From Gammaproteobacteria bacterium (GTDB lineage Bacteria; Pseudomonadota; Gammaproteobacteria; Steroidobacterales; Woeseiaceae): a stretch of DNA of 64,000 nucleotides. Below the pieces are notes generated by a model that was not told where the DNA came from, did not search any database, and saw nothing but the letters and a program-made list of their open reading frames with translations. Where the stretch lies: NCBI GenBank assembly GCA_009937615.1, contig JAACFB010000008.1, positions 1-64,000 on the forward strand, written 5' to 3'. Shown here one piece after another: positions 54,947 to 64,000 of this stretch (its first letter is position 1; the number at the start of each line of letters is the position of its first letter). The position numbers were made by a program, and so were the translations under genes.

Positions 54947-56031
54947 GAGGCCTCCGGTTGGTCGCCGACAACGCCGCGAGCGACCTGGTCGCGCTCGATG
55001 GACTCGAACAGCGCCTTGAAATTGCCCTCGCCGAATCCTTCATCCTTCTTGCGCTGGATGAATTCGAAGAAGACAGGACCAATCATAGTCTCGGAGAAGA
55101 TCTGCAGCAAAAGTCGTGGTTCATCGTTTTCAGTCGAGCCGTCGACGAGAATGCCGCGGGGCTTGAGCTCGTCGATCGGTTCGCCATGGCCTGGCAGGCG
55201 CTCATCGAGCATTTCGTAATAGGCAGCAGGTGGCGGCGTCATGAAGGTCAGCCCGCGTTCGTTGAGTCGGTCCCAGCACTCGATGAGGTTGTCGCAGGAC
55301 AGCGCGATATGCTGAATCCCTTCGCCGTTGTACTTCATGAGGAATTCCTCGATCTGGCCGGTGCCCTGCGAGGCCTCTTCGTTGAGCGGAATCCGGATAC
55401 GGCCGTCAGGCGCGGTCAGCGCTTTCGAGAACAGCCCGGTGTATTCGCCCTTGATGTCGAAGTAGCGAATCTCGCGGAAATTGAACAGGCGTTCATAGAA
55501 GTCGGCCCAGAAGTTCATGCGGCCACGGTAGACATTGTGCGTAAGGTGGTCGATCTCGTGGAACCCGCATCCCTCCGGATGCCGATCGACGCCGTCGAAA
55601 AACTCGAAATCGATGTCGTAGATCGTGCTGCCTTTCCGGTACCGGTCGATCAGGTACAGCGGCGCGCCGCCGATTCCCTTGATCGCCGGGAGGCGCAGCT
55701 CCATCGGGCCTGTCGGTATGTCCAGGGGCTGTGCGCCGAGCTCGAGCGCACGCCGGTAGGCGAGGTGCGCGTCTTTGACGCGGAATGCCATGCCGCAGGC
55801 GGACGGGCCGTGCTCCTGGGCGAAGTATGCCGCGAGGCTCTTCGGTTCTTCGTTGAGAATGAAATTGATGTTGCCCTGCCGGTACAGGGTGACTTTTTTC
55901 GATCGATGCCGCGCGACGGCCTCGAAACCGAGCAGATGGAATACGGGTTCGAGAACGCCTGGCGTCGGGGAGGCAAATTCAACGAATTCGAAGCCGTCGA
56001 GGCCCATGGGATTGTCAAAAAGGTCGGCCAT
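54943..56031 (-). CDS. hpd: 4-hydroxyphenylpyruvate dioxygenase
   Basis: The ATG at 56031 with AGGAG seven bases upstream gives 362 residues, the usual length. N-terminal VOC half ([20 protein letters not shown]), then the iron-binding C-terminal half: His in [20 protein letters not shown], His in [20 protein letters not shown], and Glu in FFEFIQRKK near the end. It converts 4-hydroxyphenylpyruvate to homogentisate with O2. First gene of the operon hpd-VOC-FAH-maiA, divergent from an Lrp-type regulator. Confidence 0.94.
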   Translation of the reverse strand: MADLFDNPMGLDGFEFVEFASPTPGVLEPVFHLLGFEAVARHRSKKVTLYRQGNINFILNEEPKSLAAYFAQEHGPSACGMAFRVKDAHLAYRRALELGAQPLDIPTGPMELRLPAIKGIGGAPLYLIDRYRKGSTIYDIDFEFFDGVDRHPEGCGFHEIDHLTHNVYRGRMNFWADFYERLFNFREIRYFDIKGEYTGLFSKALTAPDGRIRIPLNEEASQGTGQIEEFLMKYNGEGIQHIALSCDNLIECWDRLNERGLTFMTPPPAAYYEMLDERLPGHGEPIDELKPRGILVDGSTENDEPRLLLQIFSETMIGPVFFEFIQRKKDEGFGEGNFKALFESIERDQVARGVVGDQPEAS

Positions 56032-56163
56032 TGGATGCTCCTGGAAAAACCGGTTTTCGACATTATGCGCGCGAATATTTGATTTTGTGTCCAAAAAATA
56101 TGAGATTTTGAAAGAAAATGAAACGTATAATTAAAAAATACTAATTTTGAGGACAAATATTTC
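56032..56163. promoter_or_regulatory. AT-rich divergent control region between hpd and the Lrp-type regulator
   Basis: This 132-bp spacer is far richer in AT than its surroundings. AATATTTG at 56074-56081 is mirrored by CAAATATT at 56154-56161, and TGTCC at 56088-56092 by GGACA at 56151-56155. ATTTTG recurs at 56082, 56105 and 56144. A TATAAT lies at 56126-56131 on the plus strand. AT-rich spaced half-sites fit Lrp/AsnC binding. Confidence 0.55.
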
Positions 56164-56628
56164 ATGCGCTTGTCCAAGTCAGATCAGCGCCTCCTCGATG
56201 CGCTGCAGGAAGATGCGACACGCAGCCAGACCGAGTTGGCAGAGATCGCGGGTCTGTCCCGCACCTCTTGCTGGCGCCGCGTCCGGGACTTCGAGGCGGC
56301 AGGGCTGATCGAGCGCCAGGTCGCAGTGCTCGACCCGCAGCGCGCCGGGTTTCATATCCAGGTGCTGCTATCGGTCGCCATGACCGAGCACACTGACGAA
56401 AACCGCCACGACTTCGAGCGGCACGTCGGCATTCTGCCGGAGGTCACCGAGTGTTTTTCGGTATCGGGTGAGCGGGATTACGTTCTGCACGTCGTTGTCC
56501 GGACGATGGATGCCTACAACACCTTTCTCAACGCACAGATTCTCAAGCACCCGGCCGTTCGCTCCGCGAGTTCCACGTTCGTGCTGCGGCGCGTCAAGTA
56601 CACGACGAAACTCCCGCTAACAACCTGA
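56164..56628 (+). CDS. Lrp/AsnC family transcriptional regulator
   Basis: A 154-residue regulator. The HTH is near the N-terminus (TRSQTELAEIAGLSRTSCWR, residues 19-38), followed by the RAM ligand domain (GFHIQVLLSVAMTEHTDENR; CFSVSGERDYVLHVVVRTMD). It is full length for the family. Its gene diverges from hpd across an AT-rich spacer, so it probably controls the tyrosine operon in response to an aromatic amino acid or keto acid, and itself. The downstream 115-bp spacer to glgX holds no clear gene. Confidence 0.9.
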   Translation: MRLSKSDQRLLDALQEDATRSQTELAEIAGLSRTSCWRRVRDFEAAGLIERQVAVLDPQRAGFHIQVLLSVAMTEHTDENRHDFERHVGILPEVTECFSVSGERDYVLHVVVRTMDAYNTFLNAQILKHPAVRSASSTFVLRRVKYTTKLPLTT

Positions 56629-56743
56629 TGACATTGGCGTCGCAGGGCAAAAAACGGTATTCACGACGCAGCAGTGGAGCGCCGACCGCAGGCTGCCGTG
56701 CAATTCAGGATCGCCGCTGTTCCCGGGCGCGCCGTTATGGATG

Positions 56744-58780
56744 TCAGCCAGCTGAGAGGCAAGCCAGCGCTGCGGACGGAAGCTTCGCGGTGTCGTCTGT
56801 CAGGTCAAGGCGCGCGGCGCTCGAGAATTCGAGCCGCCATTGGCCGCGTTCGGGCAGCTGAAACGCTACGTCGACATCGGCGGCATTAAACAGAATCGCG
56901 AGCGCCGTGGCCATGTCGGCCCTCTCCGCAGCCGAGATGACGACAGCGAAGGCAGGCATCTCGAGCCAGTCCTCGTCGCCCATCGGGTGACCGTCAGCCC
57001 GCCGCCATTCAATCCTGATGTCTTTGCCGGTCAAGAGGCGATGGCCGTGCACGTACTCGGGAATCCGCAGCAGCGGCAGATCCCGGCGCAAGCGAATGAG
57101 TTCCCGAACCCTTGTCGCGAACTGGGTATCGCCTGCGAGTCCTGACCAGTCCAGCCAGCCGGTCTCATTGTCCTGCGCGTAAGCATTGTTGTTGCCGTGC
57201 TGAGAGTTGCCGAACTCGTCGCCCGCAAGCAGCATGGGCGTGCCCTGGGACAGCAGCAGCGTGGCAAGCAGATTAAGGCGGTGCTGGCGCCTCAGCGCGA
57301 GGACAGCGGGATCGTCGGTCGGGCCCTCCACGCCATGATTGCAGCTGTAGTTGTGGCGATGACCATCCCGGTTGCCTTCACCGTTAGCGGCATTGTGCCG
57401 GTGCTCGAAACTGACGAGATCGGCGAGCGTAAAGCCATCGTGGCTGCTGACAAAGTTGATGCTCGATGTCGGCGGGCGGCCCGACTTTTCGAAGACATCG
57501 GCAGAGCCACGAAGGCGTCGTGCCAGCCCGGCGCTGCTTCCTGAGTCGCCGCGCCAGTAGCGCCGCACGGCATCACGGTAGCGATCGTTCCATTCCGCCC
57601 ACCGTTCGGGAAATTCGCCAAGCTGGTAGCCGCCCGGGCCCGGATCCCAGGGTTCGGCAATGAGTTTGGCATGCCGCAGCTGATCGTCCTTGCTGATCGC
57701 AGCGAGCATTGGGTGCGACGCCGAGTAGCCGTGATCATGACGCCCGAGTATGGGCGCGAGGTCGAAGCGAAATCCGTCGACGCCCATGGTCTTGTGCCAG
57801 TACCTGAGGCTGTCGAGCACCAGCTCTTGTACGCGCGGATGGTCAACATTTATCGTGTTGCCACATCCCGTGTCGTTAATGTATTCGCCAGGTCTGCCGG
57901 GCTCAGTGCTGTAGTAGGCCAGGTTGTCGATGCCGCGAAAGCTGATCGTCGGACCGTACTGATCGCCCTCGCCGGTATGGTTGTAAACGACGTCGAGTAT
58001 GACCTCGATACCGGCATCGTGAATCGCAGCCACCATGTCGCGGAATTCCCGGATGCCGTCCTGCCGTGCGTACCTCGGTGCCGGTGCGAAAAAAGAGATC
58101 GAGTTGTAGCCCCAGAAATTCCGCAGCCCGATTTTCACCAGGTGCTGCTCGTCGATGAAACTGTGTACCGGCATCAGCTCCAGCGACGTGATGCCGAGCC
58201 CTTTGAGATAGGCCAGCACGTCGCTGTGCCGCATTCCGTCAAAAGTACCGCGCTGCGGACCGTCGACGGCCGGGTGGCGCATCGTGTAGCCACGGACATT
58301 GGCCTCATAGATGACAGTCTCGGACCAGGGGATACGCGGGCGCGTTGCCGGTCCTGCGGCACTGGGCCCGGTTACAACGCTCTTCGGCACGTAGCGCGCG
58401 CTGTCTGCCTTGTTGATTGCCCAGGCTGCATCAGCCGCCGGAGGTTCGAAGTCGAAGACGGCGTCATCCCAGGCAAATTCGCCGTCGAGCTGCCGGGCAT
58501 AGGGATCGACGAGCAGCTTGGCCGGGTTGCAGCGCAGGCCATCCTGGGGTGCGTAAGGACCGTGAACACGATAGCCGTAACGCTGTCCGGGGCGGCAGCC
58601 GGGCACGTAGCCGTGCCATATGCCGCCGCTGCAGGCCGGGAGCAAGAGTTTGCGCTCGCCGCCATCGGCGTCGAACAGGCATAGCTCGACCGCATCGGCC
58701 ACCGAGCTGAACAGCGCAAAATTAACGCCCTCATGATCCGCCGTAGCGCCGAGCGGGGCAGGGCTGCCGGCCTCGATCAT
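56744..58780 (-). CDS. glgX: Glycogen debranching enzyme GlgX
   Basis: A 678-residue GH13 enzyme. It starts with a CBM48 domain (GSPAPLGATADHEGVNFALF), then the catalytic barrel with VILDVVYNHTGEGDQYGP, GVDGFRFDLAPILGR (nucleophile Asp), LIAEPWDPG (acid/base Glu) and NFVSSHDGFTLADLVSFEHR. It cuts alpha-1,6 branches of limit dextrins left by phosphorylase. Last gene of the glg operon; its start overlaps the glgP stop by 4 bp (ATGA). Confidence 0.93.
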   Translation of the reverse strand: MIEAGSPAPLGATADHEGVNFALFSSVADAVELCLFDADGGERKLLLPACSGGIWHGYVPGCRPGQRYGYRVHGPYAPQDGLRCNPAKLLVDPYARQLDGEFAWDDAVFDFEPPAADAAWAINKADSARYVPKSVVTGPSAAGPATRPRIPWSETVIYEANVRGYTMRHPAVDGPQRGTFDGMRHSDVLAYLKGLGITSLELMPVHSFIDEQHLVKIGLRNFWGYNSISFFAPAPRYARQDGIREFRDMVAAIHDAGIEVILDVVYNHTGEGDQYGPTISFRGIDNLAYYSTEPGRPGEYINDTGCGNTINVDHPRVQELVLDSLRYWHKTMGVDGFRFDLAPILGRHDHGYSASHPMLAAISKDDQLRHAKLIAEPWDPGPGGYQLGEFPERWAEWNDRYRDAVRRYWRGDSGSSAGLARRLRGSADVFEKSGRPPTSSINFVSSHDGFTLADLVSFEHRHNAANGEGNRDGHRHNYSCNHGVEGPTDDPAVLALRRQHRLNLLATLLLSQGTPMLLAGDEFGNSQHGNNNAYAQDNETGWLDWSGLAGDTQFATRVRELIRLRRDLPLLRIPEYVHGHRLLTGKDIRIEWRRADGHPMGDEDWLEMPAFAVVISAAERADMATALAILFNAADVDVAFQLPERGQWRLEFSSAARLDLTDDTAKLPSAALACLSAG

Positions 58781-61284
58781 TTGTGACCGAGCTGAATGGT
58801 CTCGAGTTTCCAGATACCGGCGTTGTAATCACTCATCGTGCGATCCGTTGAGAAAGGACCGGAGCTTGCACAGTTTAGGATGCTCATTCGGGTCCACCGT
58901 TGCCTGTCCTTGTACGCGCTGTCCGCCTCGGCCTGTGCATCGACGAAGCTTCGAAAATCCGCTGCGGTCATCCATGAATCCGCCGGCTCGCGGATCGATC
59001 GCACCACGGAGTCGAACACGCCGGGTTCGAAGCGATTGAAGTGGCCGCTCTCGATCAGGCGCATCACGCGGCCAAAGTCGTCGTCCGCGTCGATGATTGC
59101 TTTCGGGTCATACTGGCCCCGGATCTCGTTGATCTCGTCGACCGTCAGCCCGAAAAGAAAGAAATTTTCATCGCCGACGGCCTCACGGATTTCGACGTTG
59201 GCGCCGTCGAGCGTGCCGATCGTGATTGCACCGTTCATCATGAACTTCATATTGCCGGTACCCGACGCTTCCTTGCCGGCGGTCGAGATCTGTTCGGATA
59301 ATTCGGCAGCCGGGCAGATCAGTTCCATCGCGGACACATTGTAGTCGGGGTAAAAAATGAGCCGCAGCCGCTCGTGCATGAGCGGATCTGCATTGATGAC
59401 TCGCGCGACATTATTGATGCACTTGATCACGTTCTTGGCCATGACATACCCGGGGGCCGCTTTGCCGCCGATGATGATGGCCCGCGGCACCAGGTCGTCG
59501 CCGTCGCCGCGACGAATGCGGTCATACAGGTGTATGGCGTGCAGCATGTTCAGCAACTGGCGCTTGTACTCATGGATGCGCTTGACCTGCACATCGAACA
59601 GCATGTCGGTCGCAACGGACAGCCCTGTCTTGCTCTCGAGGTCGTGTGCAAGCCGGACCTTGTTGGCGAGCTTGACGGCGCGCCATGAATCCTGGAACTC
59701 GGCATCGTCGGCCAGGCCCCGGAGTTGCTCGAGCTGAGACAGATCCGTTACCCAGCCGGAGCCGATCGCTGTCGTGACCAGGTTCGCGAGGCTGCGATTG
59801 CACGCCGCGAGCCAGCGACGCTGCGTGACACCATTGGTCTTGTTGTTAAATTTGCCGGGCCAGAATTCGGCAAAATCCCGAAACAGGCCCCTGGTGAGCA
59901 GCTGCGAGTGCAGTTCGGCGACGCCATTGACCGAGAAACTGCCGACAATCGCAAGGTAGGCCATGCGAATCATCGGTTCGCTGCCTTCCTGGATCAGCGA
60001 CATGCGCTGAATGCGCTCATTGTCGCCGGGCCAGCGCTGGCTGATCTCGGTGATAAAGCGCGCGTTGATTTCGTAAATAATATCCAGCAGCCGCGGCAGC
60101 AGGCGTCGAAACATCGCCACGGGCCACATCTCGAGGGCTTCGGGCAGCAGCGTATGATTGGTGTAGGCCATGGTGCTTCGCGTGATCTGCCAGGCGGCAT
60201 CCCATTCGAGCCCGTGCTCGTCCATGAGCAGCCGCATCAGCTCGGCGACCGCAATGGCCGGGTGCGTATCGTTGAGCTGAAAACAATGCCTGTCGGCGAA
60301 AGAGCTGAAGTCCTCACCGTGGTCCTCGGTCCAGAAATGCAACAGGTCCTGAAGACTCGCCGAGGCAAGAAAGTATTGCTGCCGCAGCCGCAGTTCCTGG
60401 CCATTCTCGTTGGCCGCATTGGGATACAGCACCATCGTGATGTTCTCGGCCATATTTTTCGATGCCACGGCTTCCGAGTAGCTGCCCGCGTTGAATTCAT
60501 CGAGATCGAACTCATCGGTGGCGGCGGCCGACCAGAGCCGCAGCGTATTGACGACACCGTTGTGGTAGCCGGGAATGGGCACGTCGAACGGAATCGCAAG
60601 CACATCCTGGGTATCGACCCAGGCGAACCGATCCCTGCCGGCGTCGTCCGTGTATGCCGATGTGCGGCCGCCGAAGTGCACGGTTCGCGCGAATTCGATG
60701 CGTTCGATCTCCCACGGAAAGCCTTCCCGAAGCCAGGAATCCGGCTCTTCAACCTGGTGACCGTTCTCGATGCGCTGGTGGAACATCCCGTACTGGTAGC
60801 GGATGCCATAGCCGGTTACAGGCAGGCCAAGCGTTGCGCAACTGTCGAGAAAACAGGCCGCAAGCCTGCCGAGGCCGCCATTGCCGAGCCCGGCGTCCTG
60901 TTCGCGGTCGCAGACGTCTTCGAGCGCCAGGCCGAGGCGTTCGAGCGCTTCGGTCGTTTCGTCCTCGATGCCGAGATTGAGCAGCGCATTGCGCAGCAGG
61001 CGGCCCATCAGGAATTCGAGCGACAGGTAGGCGACACGGCGGCTGCCGTCGCGCTCGGTTGCCATGCGCGTGCGCGCCCAGCGCTCCATGAGCCGATCGC
61101 GTGCCGCGTAGACGACAGCCTGGTAGAGAAACGGCGACTTGGTGCGAATCGTGCGCCGGCCGAGCATGCGCCCGAAATAGTGCGTGAAATCCTTCAGGAT
61201 CGCGTCGGCTGTCATCGGCAGATCCGGTGCCTGCAACAGCTCGATATCGCCTGTCCCCGATGAAGTATCAGTGCGAGCGGGCAT
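58777..61284 (-). CDS. glgP: Glycogen/starch phosphorylase
   Basis: An 835-residue GT35 enzyme. It holds VAYLSLEFLMGRLLRNALLN, DAGLGNGGLGRLAACFLDSC, QLNDTHPAIAVAELMRLLMD and EASGTGNMKFMMNGAITIGT with the PLP lysine. It releases glucose 1-phosphate from glycogen. AAGGAGA lies eight bases upstream of the ATG. The first 25 residues are poorly conserved, so an internal start (for instance the ATG near residue 24) is possible. Confidence 0.93.
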   Translation of the reverse strand: MPARTDTSSGTGDIELLQAPDLPMTADAILKDFTHYFGRMLGRRTIRTKSPFLYQAVVYAARDRLMERWARTRMATERDGSRRVAYLSLEFLMGRLLRNALLNLGIEDETTEALERLGLALEDVCDREQDAGLGNGGLGRLAACFLDSCATLGLPVTGYGIRYQYGMFHQRIENGHQVEEPDSWLREGFPWEIERIEFARTVHFGGRTSAYTDDAGRDRFAWVDTQDVLAIPFDVPIPGYHNGVVNTLRLWSAAATDEFDLDEFNAGSYSEAVASKNMAENITMVLYPNAANENGQELRLRQQYFLASASLQDLLHFWTEDHGEDFSSFADRHCFQLNDTHPAIAVAELMRLLMDEHGLEWDAAWQITRSTMAYTNHTLLPEALEMWPVAMFRRLLPRLLDIIYEINARFITEISQRWPGDNERIQRMSLIQEGSEPMIRMAYLAIVGSFSVNGVAELHSQLLTRGLFRDFAEFWPGKFNNKTNGVTQRRWLAACNRSLANLVTTAIGSGWVTDLSQLEQLRGLADDAEFQDSWRAVKLANKVRLAHDLESKTGLSVATDMLFDVQVKRIHEYKRQLLNMLHAIHLYDRIRRGDGDDLVPRAIIIGGKAAPGYVMAKNVIKCINNVARVINADPLMHERLRLIFYPDYNVSAMELICPAAELSEQISTAGKEASGTGNMKFMMNGAITIGTLDGANVEIREAVGDENFFLFGLTVDEINEIRGQYDPKAIIDADDDFGRVMRLIESGHFNRFEPGVFDSVVRSIREPADSWMTAADFRSFVDAQAEADSAYKDRQRWTRMSILNCASSGPFSTDRTMSDYNAGIWKLETIQLGHK

Positions 61285-61297
61285 ACAATTTTCTCCT

Positions 61298-63484
61298 TCA
61301 GTCGCCGCTATCCGGCCGGGCCGGTTCGAGTATTAGCGTCGCGAGGGCCGGCAGTGTCAAGGACACTGAGCACGGTTGACCGTGGCTGCCGGCGGCTTTG
61401 GCCACGAGACCGCGATTGCGGGCTCCGCTGCCACCGTAGCGTTCAGCATCGGTATTCAGGCGCTCGCAATAGCGGCCCTCCGCAGGTACGCCAATTTGAT
61501 AGTCGTGCCGGACCACCGGCGTAAAGTTCGAGATACAAACGACATGGCCGCCAGAGCGGTCGCGGCGTATCCAGGACAGGATGCTGTTGTCCGCATCGTC
61601 CCAGGCAATCCACTCGAAGCCATCGCCGGCAAAATCGATCTCGTACAATGCCGGGGTCTGCCTGTACAGGGCGTTGAGATCACGGATCAGCGCTTGCACA
61701 CCATTGTGAACCGGGTAATCGAGCAGATGCCAGTCAAGAGGCTTGTCGTGGTTCCATTCGTCGTAAGGCGCCAGTTCATTACCCATGAAAAGAAGCTTCT
61801 TGCCGGGATGCGCGTACATGTTTGCGTAATAGGCTCGCAGATTCGCGAAACGTTGCCATTCGTCGCCCGGCATGCGGCCCAGTATCGATCGTTTGCCGTG
61901 CACGACTTCGTCGTGGGATAACGGCAGCACGAAATTTTCGTTGAACGCGTAGACGAGCCCAAACGTCATCTTGTTGTGATGATGCTTGCGATGAACCGGA
62001 TCCTCGCCCATGTAAGACAGGGTGTCGTTCATCCAGCCCATGTTCCATTTGTAGGTGAAGCCCAGGCCCCCTGCATCGACTGGCTGCGAAACGCCGGGCC
62101 ACGCCGTGGATTCCTCGGCGAAAGACACGGCGCCGTGGGCATGAATTTCCGTATTGAGATTGCGCAGGAAGCTGACGGCTTCGAGATTCTCGTTACCGCC
62201 GTATTTGTTCGGAACCCACTCGCCGTCCTCGCGGGAATAATCGAGATACAGCATAGAGGCAACAGCGTCGACGCGAATGCCGTCGATATGAAATTCGTCG
62301 ATCCAGTACAAGGCGCTGCCGATCAGGTAGTTGACCACTTCGCGACGGCCGAAGTTAAAAATCAATGTTCCCCAGTCGGCATGCTCACCCTTGCGCGGGT
62401 CTTCGTGCTCATAGAGTGCCGTGCCGTCAAAGCGCCTCAGGCCGTGCTCGTCCTTGGGGAAGTGTGCGGGCACCCAATCAACGATCACCGCGATGCCGGC
62501 GGCATGACAGCGATCGACCAGGTAGCGAAAGTCGTCCGGCTCACCGAAACGCTGCGTCGGCGCGAACATTCCTATCGGCTGGTACCCCCAGGATCCGTCG
62601 AACGGATGCTCTGATACCGGCAGGAACTCGACGTGCGTGAAGCCCATGTCGGCAACATAGCCCACGAGTTCGTCAGCGAGTTCGCGAAAGTTCAGGTAGC
62701 GATGCCCGTCATCTGACTTGCGGCGCCAGGAACCTAGATGCACTTCGTAAATGCTGACCGGGCGCGCAAGGTCGGGCACGGTTGAGCGTTCCTCGAGCCA
62801 GCCGGCGTCCTGCCATTCGAAGCGGCTTTCGTAGACGATGCCGGCGTTGCCCGGCGGCGGCTCGTGAAAACTCGCGAACGGGTCGGTCTTGACCGGCAGC
62901 AGCTCGCCCTCTTGATCGAGCAGCTCATATTTATACCGTGCGCCGGCAGTCACGCCCGGAATGAATATTTCCCAGATCCCGTTGGCGGGGTGCAGCCGCA
63001 TAACGTGCCGGCGGCCGTCCCAGTCGTTGAAGTCCCCGATAACGCTGACTCGCGATGCGTTCGGCGCCCAAACGGCAAACCGCGTGCCGCTGATTCCGTC
63101 GATGCGGCAAATCTTCGAGCCGAGCTTTTCGTAGATTTTGCGATCGGAGCCCTCGCCGAGCAGATACAGGTCGAGATCGCCGAGCGTCGTCGCAAAACGG
63201 TACGGGTCCTCGATATCGACGCTGTCCCCGTCGTGCAATGTAACGCGGAGCTTATACCTGCGCTTGCGCGGCGGCATGGCGGCCGCGAACAGGCCGTCGG
63301 CATGCACGCGCTCCATGGCTGCCAGCAGGTTGCCGTCGCCATCGATAAGGTCCACGGTTCGCGCCTGCGGCTGCAGCGTGCGTACGACTCGTGCATTGCC
63401 GACCTTGTGTGGGCCCAGTACCGAAAAAGGGTCGTAGAATCGTCCCTGGACCAGGGCCGCATAAGTCTCGTGCCGTTTGGTCAT
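61298..63484 (-). CDS. glgB: 1,4-alpha-glucan branching enzyme GlgB
   Basis: The ATG at 63484 lies directly after the glgA stop and gives 728 residues, the same as the E. coli enzyme; the track start at 63595 is inside glgA. Two N-terminal CBM48-like domains ([33 protein letters not shown]), then GH13 motifs: [40 protein letters not shown] and [14 protein letters not shown]. It makes the alpha-1,6 branches of glycogen. Confidence 0.94.
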   Translation of the reverse strand: MTKRHETYAALVQGRFYDPFSVLGPHKVGNARVVRTLQPQARTVDLIDGDGNLLAAMERVHADGLFAAAMPPRKRRYKLRVTLHDGDSVDIEDPYRFATTLGDLDLYLLGEGSDRKIYEKLGSKICRIDGISGTRFAVWAPNASRVSVIGDFNDWDGRRHVMRLHPANGIWEIFIPGVTAGARYKYELLDQEGELLPVKTDPFASFHEPPPGNAGIVYESRFEWQDAGWLEERSTVPDLARPVSIYEVHLGSWRRKSDDGHRYLNFRELADELVGYVADMGFTHVEFLPVSEHPFDGSWGYQPIGMFAPTQRFGEPDDFRYLVDRCHAAGIAVIVDWVPAHFPKDEHGLRRFDGTALYEHEDPRKGEHADWGTLIFNFGRREVVNYLIGSALYWIDEFHIDGIRVDAVASMLYLDYSREDGEWVPNKYGGNENLEAVSFLRNLNTEIHAHGAVSFAEESTAWPGVSQPVDAGGLGFTYKWNMGWMNDTLSYMGEDPVHRKHHHNKMTFGLVYAFNENFVLPLSHDEVVHGKRSILGRMPGDEWQRFANLRAYYANMYAHPGKKLLFMGNELAPYDEWNHDKPLDWHLLDYPVHNGVQALIRDLNALYRQTPALYEIDFAGDGFEWIAWDDADNSILSWIRRDRSGGHVVCISNFTPVVRHDYQIGVPAEGRYCERLNTDAERYGGSGARNRGLVAKAAGSHGQPCSVSLTLPALATLILEPARPDSGD

Positions 63485-63485
63485 A

Positions 63486-64000
63486 TCAGTTCGCAGATTG
63501 GTAGAGTTCATCGATGGTCTGTCGTGCCGAGCGAGCCCAGTCGAAGCGCTGCGCAGCAGCCTTGCGACGAAGGTTTTGCCAGCGCTCGGGCGCATTGGAC
63601 TTTAGCGCGAGCGCCTTGTCCACGGCGGCGACGAAATTCGCAGCCTGGCGGGCTGGCGTATCGCCCTCGAAAACGAAGCCGGTCTTGTTATCTTCAACCG
63701 TGTCGCGCAAGCCGCCCACGCCGTGGACGACACAGGGCTGCGCCGCTCGCATCGCGAGCATCTGGCTGATTCCGCAGGGCTCGAAACTCGAGGGCATCAG
63801 GAACAGGTCGCCTGCGTGGTAAAGCGGCTCCGCAAGCGTCTCGGAATAGCCGCGCAAGAAGATGAGTCGTGGACTGCGCTGCGCCACATCGTACATTCGC
63901 TGCTCCAGCGCCGGCTCGCCGCTGCCGAGCAGGAAAAGTACCCCTCGTGATCCAAGATTGGCGACGATCTGCTCGATGGCGCTTGGGCCGCCGGCCACAT
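63486..64000 (-). CDS. glgA: Glycogen synthase GlgA, C-terminal part, cut by window edge
   Basis: About 171 C-terminal residues of a GT5 glycogen synthase; the gene continues beyond base 64000. The GTG at 63998 in the track is internal. Visible are [19 protein letters not shown], the ADP-glucose site [20 protein letters not shown] with the catalytic-type glutamate, and [10 protein letters not shown]. It extends glycogen chains from ADP-glucose. First gene of glgA-B-P-X in this window; glgC would be expected further upstream but is not in the window. Confidence 0.9.
   Translation of the reverse strand, partial: VAGGPSAIEQIVANLGSRGVLFLLGSGEPALEQRMYDVAQRSPRLIFLRGYSETLAEPLYHAGDLFLMPSSFEPCGISQMLAMRAAQPCVVHGVGGLRDTVEDNKTGFVFEGDTPARQAANFVAAVDKALALKSNAPERWQNLRRKAAAQRFDWARSARQTIDELYQSAN

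Noticed and set aside
54958-56082. 374-residue ORF on the plus strand
   Set aside because: Antisense to hpd, which is complete with all iron ligands.
59725-61263. 512-residue ORF on the plus strand
   Set aside because: Antisense to glgP; glgP motifs and PLP site are intact, so this is a shadow.
1-64000. CRISPR arrays, tRNA or rRNA genes, riboswitches
   Set aside because: Spacers are short, and none shows regular repeats, a tRNA CCA/T-loop pattern or a riboswitch-like conserved core.

Overview
The window is a dense, GC-rich bacterial chromosome segment. It holds 46 protein-coding genes (two cut by the window edges) with short spacers and many 4-bp stop/start overlaps. I see no tRNA, rRNA, CRISPR array, insertion sequence or prophage. 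The gene set (Lrp-controlled tyrosine catabolism, TldD/TldE, Nei, EamA exporter, GldA/GldG-type ABC system, Tat-exported redox proteins) suggests a heterotrophic aerobic member of the Pseudomonadota, probably a gammaproteobacterium from a marine or soil lineage. The lineage is an inference; no marker gene is present.

Layout. 1-2329 (+): end of an acyl-CoA synthetase, a CoA-binding protein and O-acetylhomoserine sulfhydrylase. 2434-10035 (-): a copper P-type ATPase with a Rossmann/DUF2867 protein, then a redox trio (cNMP-binding protein, reductase-like flavoprotein, DsrL/GltD-like oxidoreductase with a ferredoxin tail). 10422-11720 (+): MFS transporter. 11833-17404 (-): a complete dipeptide-type ABC importer, divergent from tldD-tldE (17506-20281, +). 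20417-21926 (-): endonuclease VIII, a 51-residue DUF2256 protein missing from the ORF track, and a glutathione peroxidase. 22314-29560 (+): coxM-S-L-G-D-E-F, an aerobic form I carbon monoxide dehydrogenase cluster with the AYRCSFR active-site motif in CoxL. It is followed by a Tat-exported flavoprotein.

31523-42369 holds two copies of one three-gene cassette arranged as a mirror image: ankyrin protein / DUF1552 Tat protein / large DUF1587-DUF1592-DUF1588-DUF1585 c-type cytochrome-like protein. The copies diverge from a 203-bp spacer that contains a nested inverted repeat. This is the most unusual part of the window. 42391-47887 (-): EamA exporter and a GldA-permease-GldG-DUF4340 operon. 48134-52594: an amino-acid-oxidase-like flavoprotein, a REC-GGDEF-EAL protein and a methyltransferase. 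52726-56628: tyrosine degradation (hpd, VOC protein, fumarylacetoacetate hydrolase, maiA) opposite an Lrp/AsnC regulator, with no hmgA. 56744-64000 (-): glgA-glgB-glgP-glgX for glycogen synthesis and breakdown.

How the parts fit: the cell appears to use peptides, amino acids (tyrosine) and fatty acids, can store glycogen, and can probably draw electrons from atmospheric or dissolved CO. The mirrored cassette encodes exported proteins of unknown function with two CxxCH haem-type motifs per large protein, so a periplasmic redox or polymer-degrading role is possible but unproven.
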